The position numbers and the translations under genes are program-made. The notes below the pieces were generated by a model, which had not been told where the DNA came from, made no database searches, and was given only the letters and a program-made list of their open reading frames with translations. A stretch of 34,476 nt of DNA from Chloroflexota bacterium. Its GTDB lineage: Bacteria; Chloroflexota; Anaerolineae; Promineifilales; Promineifilaceae. Below are positions 29,040 through 34,476 of the stretch, piece by piece. How positions within the stretch are numbered: the stretch's first letter is position 1; every line of letters starts with the position of its first letter. The DNA lies in the NCBI GenBank assembly GCA_013112725.1, contig JABFFZ010000064.1:1-34476 (forward strand). Direction: 5' to 3'.

Positions 29040-29043
29040 TTTT
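29009..29043. terminator. Bidirectional terminator built from two ACGGCCGT octamers
   Basis: AAAAACGGCCGTA (29,009-29,021) and TACGGCCGTTTTT (29,031-29,043) form a perfect 13-bp stem around TGAGGTGGG. The GC-rich core with a flanking A-tract and T-tract fits intrinsic termination on both strands. It lies between the convergent hicA and lipoprotein genes. Confidence 0.88.
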
Positions 29044-29077
29044 CCAAATTAACACTATAGCAGGGCTAATTGCCGAT

Positions 29078-30625
29078 TTATTGTTCGTTTCGCCAGCGTA
29101 TTGCTAAAGCTGGTGTATTACCCAGAATTTCAACATCACCTTCGTCCAATCTGACTATTCCACTCCATACATTGTTATCTTCCAATAACATAGTTAGCAT
29201 CAAATAATTGCCTTGAGAAGAAATTGAGGCTTCATAGTCCCGCCAGAATTTGGTAAGCTCTGAGGGTTCTTCGGAAGCGGCAATGAAATCATCCCAACTC
29301 CAAAGGGCTGTGTAATCTTGTGTATCTAATAAATGCCAGCACGGGACATCAGCAGGCTCCCCTTCCGTCAAGTCGAACATAATCTCAATATCCGGACATG
29401 TATCCGGCATCAAGTCATTTGCATACACCAGTAGACGCCGTCCGTCTTGCGACCAATGAATAACCTTTGTCGGTACTCCTATACGCGATGTATTTGAATT
29501 TAACCACCACGCAGCGCCAGGGAAAAGTGATTGTTGAACTCCTCCCGCATCGGCAACAAATAATCGCCCCTCTGCATTCGCAGGGTCAAAATAGGCAATC
29601 TGTTGGCCATCACTTGACCAGGCCCAGTTGGAATCCCAGAGTAGCGGCCGTTCTTCTCTGCGACGAACGAGCTCATGTTCAGGGGCTGAGGGGCTAATCC
29701 AAATTTCTCCCCTCCACTCTATAACTGCAAAGTTGGAACTCCCATCCAAAGCGGAACACCACGTTGCCAGCTGACCAGTATGTGGTGATAAGGCAACTCG
29801 ATCACAATACCAGCGCCAGGGTTCTACGGAATTACTTTCCAAATGGTAAATCAAATTAGGCAAAGCTTCATCTTTGGGATCAAAAATGACATGTAAATCA
29901 TCTGGCGTCCATATTAAATCACCTTTGCCAAACCATGAAGATAACGAATCTTCACCAGTAGCAAATATCTGTGCTTCATCAGCATATACCAGTTGCGGAT
30001 TTTCCAGTTCCAGATCCGCAATCCACAGTTGGCCAGCTTCATTTCCAGTCCAATAGGCGACTTTGTTGGCATAATTGGCAAAAGAGAGCAACAGGGCATC
30101 ACCGGGGCCTACAGCCGTACCATCATGAAATGGCTCACCAGCACCATGTGGGTAATGTCCCTGCCAGTTCTGGGCTTGTTGTTCTGCTTCCTCGATAGAG
30201 GTATAGCGTATTGGGTTTACTCCAAAATATTCTGATCCCAAAACGAACCCGAATGCAGTTTCAGTTGTTGGAACCGTTGTTGTTACGACGGAGGCAACAG
30301 GTGTAGATGATAATATCATACCTTCTGGTTTCGTAGGGACAGTGCTTGTCGGCTGTACTGGTGTTGATGTTGCCTCATTATTAATGGCTTGGGCAGTCGG
30401 TGTGGTTGTATTAACTAACAGGAACAGGATAGTTGTGGGTGAATTTACTGACTGAGGTGTTTGTGCGTCGGTTACAAGTATGGTATCTGTGTTCAATGCT
30501 GTACACGCAGTTACCATAAATATTAGCCACAATAATATTAGTATATACACTGTTGTTTCCGTAGGCCGCAGCCTCCCTAATAGTATGTTTGATCTTTCTA
30601 AGACTTGAAGTGATTTCCGTTTCAT
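29078..30625 (-). CDS. Lipoprotein with TolB/PD40-like propeller, paired with an Rhs toxin tip
   Basis: The 515-residue protein starts MKRKSLQVLERSN after GAGGAAT, then has a hydrophobic segment ending in a lipobox-like MVTAC. A Thr/Pro-rich linker (NTTTPTAQ...TSTPVQPTSTVPTKP) is followed by a domain with WD40/PD40-like blades: AYWTGNEAGQLWIADLE, WTPDDLHVIFDP, WAWSSDGQQIAYFDP and IHWSQDGRRLLVY. It starts 14 bases after the Rhs stop and is therefore in the place where an immunity gene would lie, although such proteins also occur as ordinary surface lipoproteins. It is AT-rich and has no ACGGCCGT. Confidence 0.82.
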   Translation of the reverse strand: MKRKSLQVLERSNILLGRLRPTETTVYILILLWLIFMVTACTALNTDTILVTDAQTPQSVNSPTTILFLLVNTTTPTAQAINNEATSTPVQPTSTVPTKPEGMILSSTPVASVVTTTVPTTETAFGFVLGSEYFGVNPIRYTSIEEAEQQAQNWQGHYPHGAGEPFHDGTAVGPGDALLLSFANYANKVAYWTGNEAGQLWIADLELENPQLVYADEAQIFATGEDSLSSWFGKGDLIWTPDDLHVIFDPKDEALPNLIYHLESNSVEPWRWYCDRVALSPHTGQLATWCSALDGSSNFAVIEWRGEIWISPSAPEHELVRRREERPLLWDSNWAWSSDGQQIAYFDPANAEGRLFVADAGGVQQSLFPGAAWWLNSNTSRIGVPTKVIHWSQDGRRLLVYANDLMPDTCPDIEIMFDLTEGEPADVPCWHLLDTQDYTALWSWDDFIAASEEPSELTKFWRDYEASISSQGNYLMLTMLLEDNNVWSGIVRLDEGDVEILGNTPALAIRWRNEQ

Positions 30626-30639
30626 CTCTATTCCTCGCT

Positions 30640-31662
30640 TTATGGAGTCCATCCACAAGTGCCATCAGCTACGCAACCTAAGGCTTGGTTTGCCGTCAGA
30701 GCTACTGATTCTCTAGCACCAAAAGGTCTGGACAGAGTATATTGGAATCCCGGATTTTCTTGGGCATAAGCCTCAAAATTATCCCTCATCCAGCCATATA
30801 GCGCTTTGCCACTTGGAAAGTCGTAATAACCTCCTCCTGGCATTTTTCTGTGTGTGGGCTGGATATTAAATTCAATAGAACCATGAGTAGGATCAACGAC
30901 GCCAGACTCATAGTCACCATACACCCTTCGCACAAGTGAAGTTACTTTGCGATATGCCGTTATGTGAATTGACGAGGCGCCACAAGTAACTTCCCCACTG
31001 TAACAGGCTATAGCTTCTTGTAAAGCTGCTTCACGTTGTGCAAGTGTCGCTGCAGCATATGTCAAGCCATCGTCTAAGAAACTTTGAATAACCCCGCCCC
31101 ATGAACCACATGGGCTCCCTAAATTTTGAGGTGCGCAAGCTGCATCCCGATTAGCGCTATCCAGATTCGAGAATACATCTCCAGGAGATACTCTATTGAA
31201 CAAAACCCATGTTAGTGTTTCGATCACTTCGGGTGGATAGAGGCGTCCCTCACCACTATCAGCATAAACAGTCATGATGATGTAGTTAATATCTTGTTCA
31301 CTAAAATCTTTCATGTTTAGCTGAGGTTCAGGAGGAGTGAAAGAACTAGGACCGCCACCACAATTAAGGGGATCTGCAATGTCACATTCACGGTGACCGG
31401 TCGGGTCGGTGAAGTTGAGGGCGCGGTTGAGGACATAGGAGTAGCGGTTATAGGATTGGGGATTAGCGGGGTTGGGGACGACGGTGTCGGCGCTGGCAAA
31501 TCTGCCCAGGCCGGGCACGTAAAATCTGGCCCCGTAATACAGTAAGCCCAACTCCATGTTCTCGCGCTGGCCGGTGAAGTCACGGTCGGTGATGGTTTGG
31601 GTGGGGGCGCTGCCCGGCCGGTAGCCGCCAAAGGGCAGGTACCGGGGGCGACTGCCCACCAC
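30640..31662 (-). CDS. Truncated Rhs core with variable C-terminal toxin-like domain (cassette 1)
   Basis: The first ~90 residues are an Rhs-repeat-associated core end: RPRYLPFGGYRPG, TDRDFTGQ, LLYYGARFYVPGLGRFASAD, NPQSYNRYSYVLNRALNF and DPTGHRE. The remaining ~250 residues are unrelated. They contain TVYADSGEGRLYPPEVIETL and TWVLFNRV, which resemble the start of SleB-type cell-wall hydrolases, plus six Cys. The nominal start is GTG; the frame continues to about 31,742 where a stop occurs, so there is no full Rhs shell or secretion signal. It is therefore an orphan tip, probably silent until recombined into a complete rhs gene. GC-rich core and AT-rich tip differ clearly. The lipoprotein gene follows after 14 bases. 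Confidence 0.8.
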   Translation of the reverse strand: MVGSRPRYLPFGGYRPGSAPTQTITDRDFTGQRENMELGLLYYGARFYVPGLGRFASADTVVPNPANPQSYNRYSYVLNRALNFTDPTGHRECDIADPLNCGGGPSSFTPPEPQLNMKDFSEQDINYIIMTVYADSGEGRLYPPEVIETLTWVLFNRVSPGDVFSNLDSANRDAACAPQNLGSPCGSWGGVIQSFLDDGLTYAAATLAQREAALQEAIACYSGEVTCGASSIHITAYRKVTSLVRRVYGDYESGVVDPTHGSIEFNIQPTHRKMPGGGYYDFPSGKALYGWMRDNFEAYAQENPGFQYTLSRPFGARESVALTANQALGCVADGTCGWTP

Positions 31663-31807
31663 CTGGTTGTTGCTGCTGTGTACCAGTCGGCGGCCGCTGC
31701 CCCACGCAGGCGACCCGGCAGCACAAATACAGCCAGAATGTTAACGAACAAAACCGGCAGAAGACAGGCCGGTGACGAGCAAACACATGCGACCTCACAA
31801 GTGAAAA

Positions 31808-32809
31808 CTATACTGGAGGTGGCCATAAAGCTGCCGGTGTTTCTAAACAGTCCTGATTATCAGGGTTTTTAAAAGTTTGGTAAAAGGTTTCAACATTCAT
31901 TCCTGTCGCCTCTTCCAACGGAAGATAAGCCTTTTCCTCGTCCAACCCAAAGTTAACAGTTTGAGCAGATGTGTCCACAAAAGTCATATCTATTCTAGGC
32001 GACCAAAGCCATAATAGTGGCCAATATTCTCTTTGTTGTGGGCATCCCCGAATCTGCTCGGCGTCTCTTTCAGCATTGTCAAAATAACGGGCCATTATAC
32101 CTTGTTGAGGATAAAACAGAACTACATAGAATGGCAAAGTGTTTTCTCGTGACTTCTCAAATGTTCTAATCCAAATTTCCTCTGGCTGACCATAAGTAGC
32201 TAAAAATTCAGGCAGTGCGTAATTTTGGAAGTTACTACCTAATCCAACCTCAATCATCTCAATCAGGTCACCTTGCACTTTGTATTCATGGACAAGCATG
32301 GAGCCAGGATGCACTTCTTCCGGTACTGGAATGTAGACCGTATACAAAGAGTGTTCTGGTTGATCCGTGCGGGCAATTCTTGAAGCAAAGGTTTTTAGAA
32401 AATTCTGCGTTTCACTCCAAGAGCTTTGACCCGGTGTAATGCCCCACCAACATGGCAATCTACAATCGGCATTGTTTTGTAACAAGTCTAGAATCAAAGC
32501 CTCGCTCACATCGGGTGGCAGTGTGGGCAGAGGAGTCACTGTAGATGTAGCTGTTGGTCGAGGTGTGAATGTTGGCCGTGATGTAGGTGTAGCTGTCAGC
32601 ACAATGGTGGGTAATGATTGTTGTGTATGGGCAGGATTGAGCGACAGGACTGTAACAGTCGAAGTAATTGTATTAACAGGGGTTACTGAAGCAACAGGAA
32701 TGCTAATAGGGGTAATGGAGGCACTAACTGTTGATAAATTGGAAGTAGTACAACTTGTAACAAAAAACATTGCCACAATTGTGATCCCAACGTATATATG
32801 TGATTTCAT
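31808..32809 (-). CDS. Lipoprotein paired with the metalloprotease-like Rhs tip (cassette 2)
   Basis: The 333-residue protein starts MKSHIYVGITIVAMFFVTSC, a signal peptide with lipobox, and continues with a Thr/Pro-rich linker (TPTSRPTFTPRPTATSTVTP). Its soluble domain has LLQNNADCRLPCWWGITPGQ and PEFLATYGQPEEIWIRTF. Similar Cys-Pro-Cys-Trp-Trp-Gly-Ile motifs occur in lipoproteins of Chloroflexota-type genomes, but no function is assigned. GAGGG lies upstream of the ATG. It begins 13 bases after the Rhs tip stop, the position expected for an immunity gene. It is AT-rich with no ACGGCCGT. Confidence 0.82.
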   Translation of the reverse strand: MKSHIYVGITIVAMFFVTSCTTSNLSTVSASITPISIPVASVTPVNTITSTVTVLSLNPAHTQQSLPTIVLTATPTSRPTFTPRPTATSTVTPLPTLPPDVSEALILDLLQNNADCRLPCWWGITPGQSSWSETQNFLKTFASRIARTDQPEHSLYTVYIPVPEEVHPGSMLVHEYKVQGDLIEMIEVGLGSNFQNYALPEFLATYGQPEEIWIRTFEKSRENTLPFYVVLFYPQQGIMARYFDNAERDAEQIRGCPQQREYWPLLWLWSPRIDMTFVDTSAQTVNFGLDEEKAYLPLEEATGMNVETFYQTFKNPDNQDCLETPAALWPPPV

Positions 32810-32822
32810 CTCGTTTCCCTCG

Positions 32823-33812
32823 TTATCGGCTGATTGCAAGGTCTACCCAAAGGGGCATATTGTTTGACATGAAACTTGCCCGGGCCCTCCCTGCATCATT
32901 TGCAGCCCACGTATTGTAAGTCCATCCAATGTACATATCTGCGTACTCTTCATACGCATCTGCCTGTTGGCTTTGTTGCCAACCAGGGAAGTTGCCTGCA
33001 AAGCCATATGGAGGATCCTGTCCAGTAACAAATCTGTTTGGGAAATTAGAATCATTAGCTTGCACAGCAGCTAACAGAGTTCTTGGCGGTTTATACCCCA
33101 CAATAGCCTCAAGAGCATTTTCAAAAGCATGTCCTAGTTCATGTACTATGAATCTGTCGCTAACACTTGTTGCATTTGAATAGACCCAAATCTCCTGGGC
33201 ACTAATAGTTCTACCGAAACAATCCTCGGCGCATTCACTCGACTTTCTAATAAACGTTACAGGACCGCCATACACACTGAGAAATGCCTGTCTTGCCGTT
33301 ACAGGCCGGTACGCATCAATTAGCCCTATTTTCCAGAGATCGCGCTGATCACGATTATAAGTCCTGGCTAGAGCACCGGCTACGTCCAAGGCAGCAGATT
33401 CAATAGTGCTTTTTTCGTCATCAGTCCACGCTTCATCTCCTTCTGAATCAAAATCAACTAAGGGATCAAGTTGAGGTGGAGAAGAGGATGGAAGGTTGCA
33501 CACATTATAATCACAATCTTCCTCCCTATGGCCTGTTGGGTCGGAAAAATTGAGGGGCCGATTCAAAACGTAGGCGTACCGGTTATAGCTTTGCGGGTTG
33601 GCGGGGTTGGGGATGATGGTATCGGCGCTGGCAAATCTGCCCAGGCCGGGCAAATACCAGCGGGCCTGCATGTAGACAAGGCCAATGTCATCCGGGGCGT
33701 TGCCGATGTTGTTGTGCAGGTGGCCGGTGAAGCCGCGATCGGTGAGATTCGCGGTGGGTTCGGTGCGCCAGTCGCCGAAGGGGTAGTAGCGAGGTTTGCC
33801 GGTAACCTGCAT
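32823..33812 (-). CDS. Truncated Rhs core with zinc-metalloprotease-like C-terminal domain (cassette 2)
   Basis: The 329-residue protein has an Rhs core end: PRYYPFGDWRTEP, TDRGFTGHL, ARWYLPGLGRFASAD, NPQSYNRYAYVLNRPLNF and DPTGHRE. After DPTGHRE it is unrelated to the first cassette. The tip holds SDRFIVHELGHAFENAL, an HExxH zinc motif, and downstream YEEYADMYIGW, whose acidic residues could give the third ligand. This predicts a gluzincin-like protease toxin. Upstream in frame the sequence runs only to a TAA near 33,873, so the N-terminal shell is missing. The neighbouring lipoprotein is the candidate immunity protein. The core is GC-rich and the tip AT-rich. Confidence 0.82.
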   Translation of the reverse strand: MQVTGKPRYYPFGDWRTEPTANLTDRGFTGHLHNNIGNAPDDIGLVYMQARWYLPGLGRFASADTIIPNPANPQSYNRYAYVLNRPLNFSDPTGHREEDCDYNVCNLPSSSPPQLDPLVDFDSEGDEAWTDDEKSTIESAALDVAGALARTYNRDQRDLWKIGLIDAYRPVTARQAFLSVYGGPVTFIRKSSECAEDCFGRTISAQEIWVYSNATSVSDRFIVHELGHAFENALEAIVGYKPPRTLLAAVQANDSNFPNRFVTGQDPPYGFAGNFPGWQQSQQADAYEEYADMYIGWTYNTWAANDAGRARASFMSNNMPLWVDLAISR

Positions 33813-33929
33813 ACGCCAACGGCCGTTGTGCGCCGTCCAGCCTTTCCCATCGCCATTGTCGGCCGTATTATCACCCTCTTATCCATTTGCCAACGGGTCA
33901 TGCCCGGCGAAAAGCAAACCCCCGCCGCT

Positions 33930-33988
33930 GGCAAACAGGCTGGTGGCTGGCAAGCGGGTGGGGCACGGTCTGGAAGACCGGCCCCAGC
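33930..33988. repeat. Degenerate repeat next to the Rhs cassette and IS remnant
   Basis: GGCAAACAGGCTGGTGGCTG, then GCAAGCGGGTGG and TCTGGAAGACCGGCCCCAGC, aligns with 28,099-28,157 at roughly three in four positions, and its first part with 31,764-31,791. It lies exactly between the truncated Rhs core and the IS110 fragment. Confidence 0.55.
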
Positions 33989-34291
33989 GAGGGGGCTGGC
34001 ACCTGCCCTGTCACCGTGCAGAGCGGCAAGAAGAGACACGTCTACTTTCGGCGTGCCTGCAACCACGAGTACCGGCACACCGCCCAACAGTTCGCCATCA
34101 CCTCGGTACGCCAATCCGCCTGGGCCGCTACCTATTTCCACCAGGCCAAAGCCCGCGGCCTGACGGAGAATCAGGCCTATCGTTGTCTGGCCAACCGCTG
34201 GCTGGCGGTCATTTGGACGCTCTGGCAAAGAAGGCAACTGTATGACGAAACCTACCATCTGCAACAGATTCGTCAGCATCGTCGCCCGTGA
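33986..34291 (+). pseudogene. C-terminal fragment of an IS110-family transposase
   Basis: The frame reads GAGTCPVTVQSGKKRHVYFR, then RACNHEYRHTAQQFAITSVR, AWAATYFHQAKARGLTENQA and CLANRWLAVIWTLWQRRQLY, followed by DETYHLQQI. This is the C-terminal transposase_20 domain of IS110-type (DEDD) transposases. The N-terminal catalytic half is absent; upstream codons belong to the repeat at 33,930-33,988. It marks past transposition or recombination at the edge of the Rhs array. No terminal inverted repeats are seen, as expected for IS110. Confidence 0.82.
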
Positions 34292-34359
34292 GATAAAGAG
34301 ACGGGTTCGTTTTTTCTGTTAATGTGCAGTTGATTGTGTGGTGAACAACGGGACAACAT

Positions 34360-34476
34360 CTAAATAAAACCCCTATACCGATAGAACATCCGCAGGTTGT
34401 GCGGATTATACATCCAAATCATCCGCTGGTGGGACAAACGGCCGTCATCAAACGCATCCTCCCAGCGACCCACCGC
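34360..34476 (-). CDS. C-terminus of an unidentified protein, running off the right edge
   Basis: An open frame enters from the right edge and ends at TAG (34,360-34,362). Its last 38 residues include RWEDAFDDGRLSHQRMIWMY and NPHNLRMFYRYRGFI. An ACGGCCGT in frame (Asp-Gly-Arg) fits resident coding sequence. It is too short to name. It is convergent with the IS110 remnant. Confidence 0.5.
   Translation of the reverse strand, partial: AVGRWEDAFDDGRLSHQRMIWMYNPHNLRMFYRYRGFI

Noticed and set aside
31317..31826. 169-codon minus frame overlapping the first Rhs core
   Set aside because: It is out of frame with the conserved Rhs core, which carries the PGLGRFASAD and DPTGH motifs.
1..34476. CRISPR arrays
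   Set aside because: The repeats are palindromes or iterated short words without unique spacers of constant length.
1..34476. tRNA and rRNA genes
   Set aside because: No cloverleaf with the GTTCGA-type T-loop and acceptor pairing, and no rRNA-like conserved blocks, were noticed on either strand by eye. A covariance search would be needed to exclude them.

Overview
The window is a stretch of bacterial chromosome, GC-rich over most of its length, with dense small intergenic repeats. The gene set suggests a Chloroflexota-type heterotroph: a fused two-domain betaine permease, ETF-linked demethylation genes, an AbfD-family dehydratase, Thr/Pro-rich lipoproteins, and TumE, HicBA and MazF-type toxin modules. 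There is no rRNA or other phylogenetic marker, so the assignment is tentative. The most striking base-level property is the palindromic octamer ACGGCCGT. I counted about 60 copies by eye where about one is expected. It lies in genes (all three frames) and between genes, but is missing from several segments that look acquired.

Region 1 (1-14,455, minus strand) reads right to left as a probable quaternary-amine catabolic operon: a GntR/FCD regulator, a pyrrolysine-free MttB-family methyltransferase, a dimethylglycine/sarcosine dehydrogenase-like flavoprotein, EtfB, EtfA, a betaine-type ABC transporter (ProX lipoprotein, ProV ATPase, ProW fused tandem permease) and an iron-dependent alcohol dehydrogenase cut by the left edge. 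Between ProV and ProW sits a 2.4 kb island with a DUF1801 gene, an AT-rich DUF4365 gene, a gene fragment and a DUF5678-like gene with a repeat-derived tail. Most intergenic gaps hold one of several families of imperfect palindromes built from iterated 7-10 base words. Several stop codons lie inside those palindromes.

Region 2 (14,467-20,752, mostly plus) holds a membrane-anchored NucS-like nuclease, a TumA/TumE pair, a 4-hydroxybutyryl-CoA dehydratase-family enzyme coupled to a DinB-like gene, a DUF1638 gene (a family tied to corrinoid methyl transfer, so perhaps linked to region 1), a MazF-type toxin-antitoxin pair on the minus strand, an EamA transporter and a Nudix hydrolase.

Region 3 (20,753-28,783) contains a compact three-way-junction palindrome, then a ChlI/ChlD (Mg/Co chelatase) gene. 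Its AAA+ and VWA halves are in different frames, joined at an A9 run holding the heptamer A AAA AAG: a candidate -1 programmed frameshift giving two subunits from one gene. Then come a membrane-anchored glycerophosphodiester phosphodiesterase, a nucleoside deoxyribosyltransferase-like gene, dnaN, a two-TM protein, an acyl-CoA dehydrogenase and hicBA.

Region 4 (28,784-34,476) opens with seven ACGGCCGT copies in 250 bp, ending in a bidirectional terminator made from two of them. Two tandem cassettes follow on the minus strand. Each has a truncated Rhs core, a unique C-terminal toxin-like domain, and 13-14 bp later a lipoprotein gene that may encode immunity. One toxin tip is a HELGH zinc-metalloprotease candidate and the other resembles SleB-type cell-wall hydrolases. 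An IS110-family transposase remnant flanks the array, and a further minus-strand gene runs off the right edge.
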